A stretch of DNA of 64,000 bases from Microthyrium microscopicum (GCA_010405405.1 MU004236.1:917457-981456); one strand, 5' to 3'; positions 18,901-31,734 are shown, counted from the first letter of the stretch. Numbers and translations are program-made. Notes: generated by a model from the letters alone, not told the origin.

Positions 18901-21098
18901 TTAGCCGAAGAAACTTCTGTCAACTTTTCCACTGACCTGAGGCGATATACTTCCTAAACGTATATGCTGTTGAGTCCTTCGTGCTTGACTTGCTCTTCTC
19001 GAAGAGTTTTCGACAAATGCCTTGACAATTCCGAAGATCCCCTTGTGTCTCTCTTGCAAGCATTTCATCCTCTCACCCACAGGTTGACCTTCCACGACCT
19101 TGTACGTACATTTGCATCTGGAACCGCTGAACTTTCTTTTCATCTTTGGGCCTACTTTGTTTTTTGTTTCGGCGAATGTAATCCTCACACTGCGGAGATT
19201 GATCAGGTCCTCCAGTTCTCTAGCTGGATAGTCCTTTCTCTTCATCATGCCTAGAAGTTTAATGTCCCAGTCGTCCAGCTCTTGCACCTTGTACATCTGT
19301 GCCAATAGATAATTGCGTGGAGGACGTTTTATCGTGACATGAGGACAATCGTCTCCCTTCTTGGTCTTGCAGGCGCACTTGTCGTCTAGCTCTGTCCACT
19401 CATCCACTTCAACCGTTATGAAGGAATATCCATCACTTTTTGAACCACCAGGCAGGAGGAAGACAATCATTGGGCGCCGTGGCTCTTTATGAACCTGTCC
19501 TCGGGCTCGGGTGCCGACACCCTCTTTTGTGAATTGTTGTCTCATTGCCTCTTTAGCCAACAAAGGTGGAGATATTCCATTGTTCAATGCACTGTAACTC
19601 TCAGGCGCTACTCTCTCAGTGACTGGTTCCAAGGAAAGCTTTTGTACTGCGAGTACAGAGCCTGTAGACGAGGGAGGTTCTAAGTCCTTGGAATCAGTGC
19701 GAGTCATTATAGGCGACACGGAAAGGCTGGTAGCGGATGTTGCTGTTGACGACCCCATCGTTTCATAACCGGAATCATCTGAATTACTTCGCTGGTTGGG
19801 TGATATTGAATTCTGAGATATTCGCCTTGTCCAAGTGGTAGAATTTGTATGGGTATCAGCGATAACAAGGCCTCCCTCTCCGATATCTAGCCTTCTTGGG
19901 ATCCAAAATTGCACGATTGCTGGTCTCTCAATCGTCTTCTCGCGGCTAGAGAAATAAAAAGTGACATCGATAGGCCCTTCAGAGTATGCGTCATAAACCT
20001 CGTATCCAGTAGCAGCTTGTTGAAGTTGCAGAAGATCTTTCAGATTAGAAAAAGATATGTCCACTGGTGCTGATCCGTCAGCAATTCGAAGGCAGTGATT
20101 GGGTGTACCCCTGAGATTCGCATATAAAGGGGTCATTCGGGTTGCTTGTGAATTCAGGTCTATTGATCGGTACTCAACAGAGTCTGATTCTCCTGATCTT
20201 CGTTTTCTTGTGGCTATTTCCAGACGTACTGTACCATCTGATTTAGAAAGGAGTCGCATCGTCTTATTCTCCTCGTCTTGAACTACATTGTCCATGGAGT
20301 CAGCTTCGATTGGGCATGCCGCTTCCTCGTTATCGATCGAAGCATCTTTACCTTTCTGAAGAACTAGCGACGGCCTGAAATCAACGACAAGCTTCTGCTC
20401 CACTCCCACGTCTTCAGTCGTCGAGTTTTCGCGTTGTCTAGAGTCTTCCTCTGGAACTGAACCAGAATTATGGCGAACCGTGCTCCAGATATCGAACAGA
20501 ACACCGGCCTCCAAAGGCTTGAGCACACGAGATAATCTTGAGTTCTGTGACTCAATACGCCGAGTCAAATCATCAAACTTACGCACCACTACCAGATTGA
20601 ACTTGATCTGCGCCAATGGGCCCGACCTCGAAGGGTACGATATGGTTTGTTGAAGCAGACGACGACATTCTTCCAAGATCTTTTCGTGTTCGCCAAGGGT
20701 GTTGACAAAGTATTCTTCATCGAACAAAGCAGACCAAGGTTTTGACGATACTTGATCCTCATCCGGATAACATGCCTGCTGCTTGTGGGCAAACATGACA
20801 GCCTTTTCAAGTTGCCGAGCATTATATTTCCACTCCTTGACAGATTCTCGGAAGGATTCGTATGCCGGAACTAAACCGTGAGATGATTAGTCACTGTATT
20901 TATATCAAAGTCCAAGTACAGAATTCAAAATTGAAAGGCAACCGTTGACTGTAACAGAGGGCCAGGGTTGCGAATAACATGACCAAAATGGCATCTAAAC
21001 GTACAGATTCTGGTTTTCTGGGAGAAGCCAAGCTCGTAGACTTTCTCCCCGAGTTGATATAACGCAACGATGTCCCCGATGTATGTGTTTAGAGACAT
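18901..21098 (-). CDS. Fungus-specific protein with helical N-terminal domain and paired CxC motifs
   Basis: Two exons on the minus strand, 21005-21098 and 18901-20870, phase 1, 134-bp intron (donor GTACGT); 687 residues. Exon 1 is inferred from frame and splice signals: it supplies MSLNTYIGDIVALYQLGEK and VYELGFS, the usual opening of a family of fungal N-terminal helical domains, and joins PAYESFRESVKEWKYNARQL. Residues 60-140 are helical (HEKILEECRRLLQQT, KFDDLTRRIESQNSRLSRVL). The middle is Ser/Glu-rich and disordered, with a beta-rich part around 225-325. The C-terminal 180 residues contain CAC (530-532) followed by CPH, and CKC (617-619) followed by MKC, a possible metal site, then a basic helix. 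No enzymatic motif. Function not recognised. Confidence 0.68.
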
Positions 21099-21920
21099 TT
21101 TAAAGCAGCGCGAGGGTCGGTAGAGCGGGATAAACTCCAAAGTAAAGATGTTGAGCTCTGTGAGCCGGTGTTTCTTATCGGGGAATGAACTGCAAGGCGT
21201 TGGGCTGTAAAGCTATCCAGAAGCTATAGGTGCGTATTTCTTGATGCAGCTGCCACCCCTTGACTTGGACTTGGGTTGGGATTCGTCTGATTTGAGAGTG
21301 AGGCGGTGCGAATCTTCTGATTGCACAGACTACTCCTTGTAGCGCTTTGTACTACAGCACACTCCCACTCTACAGAGACTGTTTCCGTGGGCTCTTTTAC
21401 TTCAGTGTGGTTCTGACCTTTTCTGGATGTGGGATGTAATATCGTGGAAGTGAATTTGAATAAAACAAATCGAATATATACTTTTCCGAGAATCATCTTA
21501 TCGTGCAGTTTTGTAATGAACTTCATATGATGCAGGCTATGTTGGTCAGTGATCATCCGTATTGGTAACGGCGTTCTTGATTGATCTTCCATCACCATCT
21601 CAAAGAACCAGAACATCTTCCTGGAATTTAGATTTGACCTGGGCGTATGTCATTGAACCACATTCGGCCTGGAGTAAATCCGATCTAACTCTCATAGAGC
21701 GACTACGGGGCTTTGTTACATAAAGTCTCTCTAAGTTTGGATCAGGACCAATTCGATAGAGCCGTTTTACGCCCGGTCGTGTAACGAGTCAATTCGACAA
21801 GGCTGATTCCTCAAATTTTCTTTCCTCGAAACAGCCTTGCGATAAGAGCTATGAAGGCCAGCTTCGGATAAAGCCATTGAATTATCCCACTTGCCACGAT
21901 TTATCAAACTCTTGAGAGCA
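21099..21920. promoter_or_regulatory. Divergent upstream region
   Basis: 822 bp between the start codons of the CxC protein and the LAT-type permease. A 130-codon minus-strand frame (21224-21616) has no Met context or domain and is not called. No clear TATA box seen. Confidence 0.45.
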
Positions 21921-23970
21921 ATGGCCAGTGATGTCGAGCTGACTGAGATGTCGCAACGCTCATCCAGTGACCAGCCTGCTGTACTACCCTTTGCTCTCAA
22001 TGAAAATGAAATCTACACCTCAAGCCCCGCTGCCGAGTTTAGGCTCGGTAGAGGAACAGTGATGTCGCTAGTGATCAATAGAATGATTGGTGAGTGCATT
22101 TAGAAGCAGAATGACACGATACTGATTTTCCTAGGATCCGGGATATTTTCAAACGCAGGTACTATGTTTCGAAGCACAAATTCCACCGGAGTAGCCATGA
22201 TTCTGTGGTCAGTGGGAGTCCTGTATGCCACGGCCGGAGTTGTTATTCACATTGAGTACGGCTTGAGCGTGCCCCGATGGGTAGTCGATGGTGTTAAGAT
22301 CGCAGTGCCTAGATCTGGCGGTGATCTAAACTATGTCAGTTGTCCTGCCTGTTCGCGATCTTAAAAGCCATTGAGCTCATTACTTTTCCCAGCTGGCCTA
22401 TGTGTTCGCCCGCCCTGCCTACCGAAAGGATACCGTACAATTCATTGTTGTGCTTTATGGCCTCGCTTTCATTTTTTTCGGTACCATGGCTGGTAATGCG
22501 ATCATGTGTGGTATCCAATTGCTAAAGGCAACGCATCCGGAAGGCGCGGATCCAGATGGTCGTCAGGTGAGAGGCATTGCCATATGTCTGACGACCGGCG
22601 CACTTTTTATCCACGGTCTGAGTCGTCGCGGCGGTCTTGCTCTTAGCAATTGTTTTGCCGTTGTCAAGCTCGGAATGTTGCTCGTCATCATTGGCACCAC
22701 TATTGCATACTTGGTTGGTAGCATTGGACCATCTCCTGCTCTTGAAACCACAGCCTGGGCTCAACAGCCTTTTTTTAGCCATGGGACAATCTCAAAGAAC
22801 ACTACCTTTCTGGAGAACATTTACTTGGAAAACTCCTTCAAGAAACCAAGTAATGATCCTCACGGCTACTCGGACGCTTTTCTTGCGGTGATATACACCT
22901 TCTGGGGATTTGAACAGGCGAATTATGTCCTCGGAGAAATCAACAGTCCTCATCGCAAGTTTCCTATAGCGCTCGGGCTCTCTGTAAGCATCGTTTCTGT
23001 TCTTTACGTCGCAGTCAACATCTGCTACTGGGCAGTTGTACCTCAGTATATTGCTGCGAAACCCAATCAAAACATTGCGGAAGCTTTCTTCACGATTACA
23101 CTTGGATCCCTTCGTCCGGACTATCCGTACCTGGGCATACGCATTGCAAGCGCTTTCATTGCCGTGTCTACACTTGGCAATCTCATCGTCATGTCCTATA
23201 CAGCAACACGAGTGAAGCAAGAGATTGCAAAGGAGGGCTTTTTGCCTCTGCCAAAATTCTTTGTGCCAAACTACGATATCTCGATTGGACGGATTATCAT
23301 CTGGATGCAGCGCATGTCTTTCTTGCCCCAAAGATGGCCATTTAGTCAAAGATGGCTTGCTCCGATCAACTTTCGGGAAGGTACTCCTGTTGGCGCCTCG
23401 ATATTGCATTTGATATCATGCTCTATTCTCTTTGTCGCAACAGCGCATATGCGAGCCACTGACGCATACATTGTGTTGACTGGTATCTCGTCATACCTCA
23501 TCAATGGATTCTTCGGTTGTCTGTTGGCGCTTGGTATTCTCTGGCTGCGTCTTTTCAGGTCAAAGGAATGGAAGAAGAAATCAGCAGCTGTTCGTCCGAG
23601 CGTAAGCATTGCCGCCGCCGCTATTTATCTTGTTCTTAATGCATTGCCAGTGATATCAAATTGTATGCCTTCACGCCAACAATCGCCTCTGAAATGGTAC
23701 CTGCTTCCTCTAGTAAGCTGGGGTACACTGGTTTGTGGGCTTCTATGGTACTTAGGCTTCTTGATGATTGTGAGAAGGAAGGATAGAAAAACCAATACGG
23801 TTATTGCCGTCATCAAAAGACCGGATGTGAGAGAAGATCCACCGTATTCTGGGATATGGGTGCAGGTTCACGAGACCTCATTCATCGATAGGCTACCAAC
23901 AGAAGAAGCAGATCGTTTTCAGCACGACAAAGCAATCAACATAGAAACGAGAGATGGGGCTGACGTTTGA
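21921..23970 (+). CDS. LAT/MUP-type amino-acid permease (APC superfamily)
   Basis: Three exons, 21921-22089, 22135-22334 and 22393-23970; 648 residues. The first junction restores the APC signature NRMIGSGIFSNAGTMF at TM1, the second joins GGDLNY to LAYVFARP. About 12 hydrophobic segments follow, including ILWSVGVLYATAGVV, FIVVLYGLAFIFFG, LGMLLVIIGTTIAYLVG and the conserved FWGFEQANYVLGEI of the LAT family. Fungal members such as MUP1/MUP3 import methionine or related neutral amino acids through the plasma membrane; the substrate here is not determinable. The second intron uses a GTCAGT donor. The N-terminal 45 residues are polar and cytosolic, and the C-terminus is long and charged, as expected for regulated permeases. 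Confidence 0.88.
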
Positions 23971-24591
23971 CGATGTGGTGTCTGGTGGCTTTGGCCAGAG
24001 TTTAGGGGTTGCCCCTTAATCAAAAGGGACATGCTTCATAAAGCCGCCATCTCCCTTCTTCAACAGCGCCCAAAGACCTTACTTGTATGACCTGTCTTGC
24101 CTGTTACCTTCTATATGTTATTATACATCGCGAGTTGACTACTGAGTGCTTGCCTATATTATATGATTGGCAGCCTATGACTTTTTTCCTCTATTGACAG
24201 ATAGTTACGAGTTAGTCGGCAATGCTCGTCTCATATTCAACATCATCTTGGCATCATCATGGAAAAGCGTGAAAAAGGTTAATGTAAGGCTGAAGTAAGA
24301 TCTATATTCATCAATGCAGTTCTTAAAGACCGACACTAACCGCTTGTTGTTTGTTGACCTCATGTCGGACGCGCTCCGAGCCCCCACTGCCGACCAGCCT
24401 TCCCGCATCTTGACTTGCCGCCCACCATACCGTCCCCGCATCCATGGAATCAACGCGGTCAGAACAATTTGAGACCGAGGGAGTTGCTGGGCTGGGCTGA
24501 TGTTTTAATGCCTTGGTTTTTCGCGTGTCTGTAGTTTTGTTGATACCCTGTTGTTCTTTCTTCTGTTCGTTATCCACACTGCTTTGACGAA
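23971..24591. promoter_or_regulatory. Upstream region of the acyl-CoA synthetase gene
   Basis: 621 bp. Contains CCGAGG (the reverse of CCTCGG) at 24475-24480, 117 bp before the start. The CCTCGG hexamer is the known binding core of the fatty-acid-responsive regulators FarA/FarB in Aspergillus. No other features recognised. Confidence 0.45.
24475..24480 (-). promoter_or_regulatory. Candidate FarA/FarB site (CCTCGG)
   Basis: Exact hexamer, 117 bp upstream of the acyl-CoA synthetase ATG. A hexamer alone is weak evidence; its weight comes from recurring upstream of two neighbouring genes. Confidence 0.35.
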
Positions 24592-26650
24592 ATGGCACAA
24601 TTGATCTCTTCGAGTGCTGCAGTAGCTGCGGCGGCCACGACGGCAGGTGCTTTATACTTGGATGGAAAATACAATATCTCGAGGGATATTCAGCAATTAC
24701 TGTCGGATCGTAGATGGAGAAAGAGAATGCAGAATCGAATCGACGAGCTGGGGGAACATGTTCATAGCTATCGCATGTATCAACTCGCAAAGCAGGATGT
24801 TGAAGCTCTGTGGTTTGAGGGACGTGGGTGGACGTATGCGGAGGCTCTGAACAGTGAGTAGTTGGGCAATTGCCAGAATTCTGATGCTAACGAAGAGTTT
24901 TGTAGATGCGGATTCGCTAGCAGAGGTTCTATATCATCAAGGGATTCGATGTGGAGACTTTGTAGCAGTTTTCATGACCAATTCGCCAGAGTTTGTGTTT
25001 ACGCTGCTAGCTTTAGCTAAGATTGGAGCTATACCAGCGCTGTTGAATGTGGCCCTCAGAAGTGAGTTTGGCTGTGAAGCTGCCCAACGTATTGTGACTT
25101 TGTGCTGATACGTCCACTTGCAGATGAGACACTGCTTCATTGTATGAACATCGCAAATACGACCAAGATAATAGCAACTGCAGATCTCGTTGAGCACCTA
25201 GACGCAATAGTAGCTGGTAAAGAAGATACCGTTACACTATTCCAACTCAACATCGGCTCCTTCGCCGGCACCACCAAGCAAGCAAATATAAACATCACTG
25301 ACCAAACTCTCGGCTCGGTGGCCACAAATGACGTCCCTATAGCCGTCAAGAACATTACAGATATTGCTGCTCTTATATACACCTCTGGTACAAGCGGCAA
25401 GCCCAAAGCCGTCTCGATCAAAACCATACTCTTCGTCATAACCTCAACACCTCTGTGCAAAGATATTGACAAGTCCCCCGGCGACATTCGTATCTACTCC
25501 TGTCTTCCACTCTTCCATGGTACCTGCATTTTCACGGCCTTTATGTATGGTGTTGGGAGCAGCGGCACCTTCTGCTTGGCTCGAAAGTTCTCTGCATCTG
25601 GCTTCTCTGCGGCCCTCAAGGCCAGTCGTGCCGACCGCATGCTATACGTTGGCGAGCTATGTCGCTATCTTCTCAAAGCTCCACCATCGCCGCATGATCG
25701 CACACACAACTGCCGGATTGCGTCAGGTAATGGCCTCCAAGGGGATATCTGGCAGGCATTCCAAAAGCGCTTCAATATCGATGAGATCCGCGAGTTCTAT
25801 CGATCCACGGAAGGTATCGCGAAGTTCGACAACTTTGCCGGTGGACCTGCGGCAGCTGGCAAGTGTGGATTCGCAGGTCCGATATATCGCTTCTTCAATG
25901 ATGTCACATACTTAGTGCGCTTTGATCCAGTCACACAAGGACCATGGCGAGATCCAGGCACGGGATTCTGCGTTCCAGCAAGGCTGGGTGAGCCGGGCGA
26001 GGCGATTGGAAGAGTGGCGAGTATGGCGACATATCATGACTACTTGGGCAATCCAGAGGCGAACGAGAAGAAACTTATCAGAGATGTGTTCAAGAAAGGT
26101 GACGTGTTCCAGCGAAGCGGCGACCTGTTGTTGCATTCGAAGGACGGATGGATCAAGTTTGTGGAGAGGGCTGGTGATAGTTATAGGTGGAAAGGAGAGA
26201 ATGTGTCGGCTGGAGAGGTCAAAGATCATATCACCAAGTCAACAGAGGTACAAGATTGCGAGGTATACGGTACAATATTGGACCGGTGAGTTTCATTCCT
26301 AATCGTTACGTGAAATGTCGCTAAGTATTTTTAGATATGACGGGCAAGCCGGAGCAGCGGCCGTGATCTTGCATAATCCAGCGTTGCAAGAGCAGTTTAT
26401 GTCAGGTCTGTACGAGAAACTACGAACCCAAGGCTTGACGGAGTACCAGGTGCCTCGCTTGGTGCGATTCATTCCTGCAATGAGTGTCAACGCTACTTTC
26501 AAGAATCTCAAGACTGAATTGAAGACTCTCACATGGGATCCTTTGAAGCAGAGACCTGGCGAAGGCCTTTGGGTTCTTAACGGCTCGAAGTATGTCAGGC
26601 TGGATGAAAATGGCTGGAGAGATGTTCAGTCCGGACAGGCTCGTCTGTAA
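24592..26650 (+). CDS. FAT1-like very-long-chain acyl-CoA synthetase, C-terminal ARL
   Basis: Four exons: 24592-24853, 24906-25061, 25124-26285, 26335-26650; 631 residues. Residues 1-25 form an Ala-rich hydrophobic N-terminus. The AMP-binding motif YTSGTSGKPKAV lies at 225-236, the invariant FYRSTEG-type motif is EFYRSTEGIAKF, and the fatty-acyl-CoA signature is YRWKGENVSAGEV (from 493). Spacing and length match the FAT1/SLC27 branch that activates long and very-long-chain fatty acids to CoA esters with ATP. The last three residues, Ala-Arg-Leu, are a canonical PTS1, suggesting the enzyme acts in peroxisomes ahead of beta-oxidation. The next genes downstream also carry peroxisomal-type tails. 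Confidence 0.92.
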
Positions 26651-27257
26651 TGACTCGATCCTGAAGAGTCCTGTAAATAATAGAAGTATAGATATTGCGC
26701 CACTAATACAAGATAGAATACACAACTAAAGGAATCTGAATGTCTTATGTCTGACTAACGAGCCGGTCTGTGAGAAGGTGGAAAGAAGCTGGACAATTAT
26801 ATATTCCCAACAGTCTATTGCCAACAGTTATTCTAAAGTAATGCTAACGGTTTCCCATCTTCTGATTTTCTTTAGCATATGTAAGTTCTATCAAGTTGCT
26901 ATATCAAGCGGCTACAACCTCTATTCCCGGGCAAATTCAATGAAATTTAGAGACCGGCTTGACATGAGTTGGATAACAGTGAAAGTTTTCTAAGACCGTG
27001 AACTAAAGAGTATGGCTTGATTTATTTGATCTCAAGTTGTTTATTTATCATGGCCCTACAGAATGGCGTGAGAAAGCAACGTCTTCTAGCTCACGAGCTC
27101 TCGCTCAACACAGCAACCTCGGATGTCAACCTTCAACTTCACGTTTCACGTATTGAGCCATTACACCTTTTTACAATAGCAGAAAAGTATATCACTATAG
27201 CATTTTTGAGTCTTCCAGCGGACAGACCATTCTTATCATTTCAAATATACCACAACG
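26651..27257. promoter_or_regulatory. Upstream region of the quinone oxidoreductase gene
   Basis: 607 bp between two plus-strand genes. AT-rich 3' flank, then a leader holding CCTCGG at 27117-27122. The short frame at 27017-27331 overlapping the first exon is out of frame with it and is not called. Confidence 0.45.
27117..27122 (+). promoter_or_regulatory. Candidate FarA/FarB site (CCTCGG)
   Basis: Exact hexamer 141 bp upstream of the inferred ATG of the quinone oxidoreductase gene. Confidence 0.35.
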
Positions 27258-28386
27258 ATGCGTGGAATACAAATCAAGGAGTACGTCAAGGTAAGCGGGG
27301 ATCTCTCATGACAATCAAATGTCACTTCTAACAACAGCCCAGGGACCAGAGGAGCTAAAGATACAAGATCTACCAGATCCAGTGCCAAAAGAGGACCAAT
27401 ATCTGATCGCAATCCACGCTTCCGCCACCAACTTCTTCGACCTGCTCCAAATCAGCGGCAAATACCAACATCAACCAGCCTTCCCATGGACAGCCGGCGC
27501 CGAATTTGCAGGCGTTGTTCTCCAAAGCCCCCAGAAGCTCGCAGGAGGAAAAACCCCAAAATTCAAAGCCGGCGATAAAGTCTTCGGCTCCTCCCAAGGC
27601 GGCTATGCCTCCAAAATTGTCGCTTTCGAAACTAGCCTACGGCCGGTCCCGCAAGGATGGAGCTACTCTGACGCAGCCGGTCTCTTCGTCACCGCACCAA
27701 CTAGCTACGGTGCTCTAGTAACACGAGCAGGTGTCAAGAAAGGTAAACCCCTTCTCCATCTATACACCTACCTAGATCTCTCGACTAACTCACCATCAGG
27801 CGACTGGGTACTCGTCCACGCCGCAGCCGGCGGCGTCGGTCTGGCAGCCGTGCAAATTGCCAAAGCTTTCGGCGCAACTGTAATTGCGACCGCGGGCACA
27901 GCGCATAAACTTGACGTTGCGCGCAGTTTTGGCGCAGATTTTGCTATCAACTATAAAGATGACAGCTGGCCGGAGCAAGTCAAGAAAATCACGCCCAATG
28001 GCCGTGGAGTCGACATTGTGTATGATCCAGTCGGGCTAATCAGTTTGAGCACCAAGTGTATCAATTGGAACGGACGGTTGCTTGTTATTGGATTTGTGGG
28101 TGGTGAGATTGAGAAGGTGGCGACGAATCGCATCTTGCTGAAGAACATTAGTGTTATGGGGTTGCATTGGGGCGCGTATGCAAAGTTTGAGCCGGAGACG
28201 ATAGAGACGGTTTGGGATGGGCTGTTTGGACTGATTGCGGAAGGTAAGTTCCGCGGGACGTGTTATACGGATAAGGAGTATGTTGGGTTGGAGAGTGTAC
28301 CGGGTGCTTTGAAGGCGTTGGGTGCGAGGGATACTTGGGGAAAGGTGGTTGTGAAAGTACCGCAGGGGGAAGATGCTAAGTTGTAG
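27258..28386 (+). CDS. MDR-family NAD(P)H:quinone/enoyl oxidoreductase, C-terminal AKL
   Basis: Three exons, 27258-27290, 27343-27742 and 27800-28386; 339 residues. Exon 1 has only 11 codons (MRGIQIKEYVK); its phase requires the acceptor CCCAG before GGACCAGAG rather than the nearer AACAG. The GroES-like half shows HASATNFFDLLQISGKY and PWTAGAEFAGVV; the Rossmann half shows VLVHAAAGGVGLAAVQIA and the FGADFAINY strand. No zinc ligands are apparent, placing it with zeta-crystallin/quinone oxidoreductases that reduce quinones or enoyl groups with NADPH. The protein ends Ala-Lys-Leu, a canonical PTS1, so a peroxisomal reductase is inferred. It is tail-to-tail with malate dehydrogenase. Confidence 0.88.
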
Positions 28387-28777
28387 TAGCTTGATATGAA
28401 GTGTGGATGTTGAGGAAGGGTGATTTAGATATTATCTTCATCTGGAGATTCCACTGATAAATACTAGCATATTAGAAGCATTCAAGTCATAAACTCAGCA
28501 GTACACTATTCGAGTATGGGTTCTTTGTGGCGTTGACGTTGGGAGCCTCGATTTTGTATGGCTTCTGCCAGCGTCGCAATAGGAAGAAGTAACCAAATAC
28601 TCATGAAATGGCGATAAAATCAAGTCTGTTCGCTACTGACAAGTCCTGAATGCAAGACAACACATAGGACCTAAAATCTACAATAAACAAAGTCGTGCAT
28701 TGAAGCACGAATCGCTCCCTACTACCATGCTGAGCCATTTTGAATCAAGTACCAAGCTCAAACTATGCGTCATAAGC
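28387..28777. other. Intergenic, tail-to-tail
   Basis: 391 bp. Near 28512-28592 an open frame reads a short hydrophobic segment and a basic tail (ILYGFCQRRNRKK-stop) but has no start codon; it is reported as a low-interest finding and not called a gene. Confidence 0.45.
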
Positions 28778-30042
28778 TTAGTTACCTGGGTTCTCCTTGG
28801 CCCAGGCGACGCCCTTTTTGATGTTCTTTGCCAAATCCTCCACACAAGCATCAACCAACTTCTGTTCATATGGAGTGACTTTGCCAATGGGGTGGATCTT
28901 CTCGACACCGTTGGGGCCGAGCTCAACGTTGGTTGAGAAGTAGTCACATCCACGGTCCTTGAACAATGGGCTGTCGACAAAAGTTGGCTCAATGACACCC
29001 TTTTCTCCTTGAGAGGCCTTGAGAAGCGACTCGGCGAAACGAGCACCAGCCATGGCCATGGATAGAGTAGCAGATCCGGCACCAGCCTTGGCTTGAACGA
29101 CCTCGTCACCACCAAATTGGACACGGCGGGTGAAGTCATCAAGGGCCTGTCCGTCTAGGGAGTATCCGGATTGCGAGAGGAGAGGAACAATTGTAACACC
29201 GGAGTGACCACCAATGACAGTGATGTTCTCGTTGGCGGGATCGTTGTTCTTGATTTCGCTAATGAAGCGGCTAGCGCGGACTACATCGAGGGTGGTGACA
29301 CCGAAAAGACGCTTGGGGTTGTAGACGCCACGGGCCTTGAAGACTTCTGCGGTGATAGGAACGGTGGAGTTGACCTATACAATGTAAGTTTTTGCTATGT
29401 ACGTTGTTCAATGGACATACTGGGTTAGCAATAACGCAGATGTTGGCTTCGGGAGCGTGTTCAGCGCATGCCTTTGCAAGATCACGGACGATGGAGGCGT
29501 TGGTATTGAACAAGTCTATTCTGGTGAGTTTTAAGCCTTGTGAGACACAATTGAAAGCCTTACCATCACGTGTCATGCCAGGCTTGCGTGGAACACCAGC
29601 TGGGATGATGACAATCTCGGCGCCAGTAAGACATTCGCGGAGAGCTGATGGGGTCTGATCGTAGCCGGTAACCTTGCTCTTGGTGTTGATATGTCCAACA
29701 TCAGCGGCAACACCTAGAGAGCCATCAGGTCAGTCTTGAAATTGTTGTGTAAAGGGTGATTGGCAAATCTACCTGGAGCTAGGCGGATATCGTAAAGGGC
29801 GAGCTCCGTAACTCGGGGATTGAGCTTGAGGAGAAGGGAAAGAGGTTGCCCGATTCCACCGGAAGCTCCAAGAACAGCGACCTTGGTAGCCTACGATGAT
29901 ATAAATTAGCATTGAACCCCAACTGCAGACAAATAGACAAAAATGTAGAAGATAGCATGAGAGGAAGATCACATACCTGGCGAGCGGAAGCCGAGAAAGC
30001 TCTCCGCTGAGCAGTTGCAAAGACTTGACGAGCAGCAAACAT
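28778..30042 (-). CDS. MDH1: Mitochondrial malate dehydrogenase
   Basis: Five exons on the minus strand: 29977-30042, 29773-29890, 29564-29713, 29421-29515, 28778-29374; 341 residues. The first 22 residues ([20 protein letters not shown]) are an Arg/Ala-rich mitochondrial leader. Then come the NAD-binding [36 protein letters not shown] (substrate-binding Arg residues), the IANPVNSTVPI loop, and the catalytic His in [12 protein letters not shown]. It oxidises malate to oxaloacetate in the TCA cycle. The third intron needs the acceptor AATAG before ACTTG to give TRDDLF; the nearer CCAG would bring in a stop. No PTS1 is present (ends ENPGN), so this is the mitochondrial and not the peroxisomal isoform. 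Confidence 0.96.
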
Positions 30043-31728
30043 GATGTCGAAGATAAGAAAGGGTGGAAGGAGTGATAAGAGGGGAGATGGGACAGTAAGA
30101 AGAGGTGCTTGAGCAAGCTTGACTGAGAGAATAGATCGTGAGAATTTCGAATGCGCTCAAGCCGAAGTCAGGCGGAGGTTGAAGCTCGGGCCACCATTAT
30201 ACCAACGCCCGAACGATGATCGTGCCTTCAACAACTCAACATCTTTTCAATCGATAAAGTATTTCTATTGAGAGAGCCTACATACGTTGAACCTGATCTA
30301 TTGTACTCGCGTCCTTCGCTGAATCAAACAGGTTATTCGCACCTGAAGTTACTACTTGTACTTCTTCAGAATTGCTAGATTAGGTACTTCAGCTCACCAT
30401 CTATCGCAGCATAGTTGCGGTCGCGGAACGTCTCTCACTTGTATGTGAGAGTTGTTGATTGTACAAATTATATCATTAGCGTGCGGATCGTTTTGCAATT
30501 GAATTTGCTCTTAGAAACCTGTTGACCCCGCGTTGACTTGTATTTCTAAACGCTGTTACACGCCAAAATTGCCCACATCAACGATGGACGTCGCATGACA
30601 GTGCAAAATTTTGATAGCCGTCTTTAGCTCTCACTGTATCTGTATACAACAGCCAGTTTGTTTTAGTTTCTAGTGCATAATAAATGTAGTGAAAGTTGTC
30701 AGCAAGGTTGATGGGTACTGTTCATAAGGAGATATATTCGGGAGTATTCGGAATTCCACATAATTGCTCTGATTATGCATGTGTGCATTGTCAAAGCAGC
30801 TCTGGGACTCGAATCGACCAGATTGACATCAGTCCAAGGAGGTGTCCAATACGTCCAATTCTGCTCAAGCTTCAAATTCGACAGTTTCTGCATACTAGTA
30901 GTTGTGGGAATCGCCGAAAAGATGTGGTCCGCACTGCTGAAAAATAATGCAGACATAAAGTATCAAACCAAGAACCTCGGATTTGAAGTGAATTGAACTT
31001 TTGAGCCTAAGTGAGGGCGAACAATGAGGTGTTTGTATCCGCTGCTGTCTCCCGTCCGGGTACCTGGCGGCTGCTATCAAGGAGGCAGGAAAACTTCTTT
31101 GAGCATTGTGCATACATGTACTAATATAGTAAACGTGGGTGAAGACCTGACATTTCCTATATCGGTATTCCGTACACCATTAGAAGCACGCCATCAAATT
31201 TTGGTGATGAATTTGTGTTTTATATCTAAAGTCTAGAGCTCCTTTCAGACAGAAAAAGAGCGACTACAGTTTCATATAACACACATCCTAGGAGGCATTA
31301 ACTTTCCAATCCAATACGAACCTTGAGCTTTCAATCCCCTCTTCATCTTCTATCAAAAATTGGTAAGTTGTATTTCCCCTGTATGAAGACAGCCTTCGCT
31401 TGGGCATGTGGATAGGGAGAAAGCAGAAACATGTCCAGGAGCTAGGAATCAGGAACTTGGAGAAAGGCGTGACTAACTCGCTGAACAGATTTGTCGCATA
31501 GCGTTTGCATACGAATATACGGAGCAAACATCTTATCGAAACCTGTATCGGACACAATCACACAGTTGTCACGATCAATGAGCTTTGGTCATAGTCAAAG
31601 CGTCGTCGTCTGCCTTCAAGGCTGTATCTTCTGCTTCAACAATCTCTAGACCTTGAAGCACAACAGGTTGGAATTAGCAAAGGATTGTGCAGAAAATAAT
31701 TCGGAATCTACGGGGCCTGGCAGCACCA

Positions 31729-31734
31729 CCTCGG
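31729..31734 (+). promoter_or_regulatory. Candidate FarA/FarB site (CCTCGG)
   Basis: 407 bp upstream of the carnitine acetyltransferase ATG. A further copy lies at 30975-30980. Confidence 0.3.
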
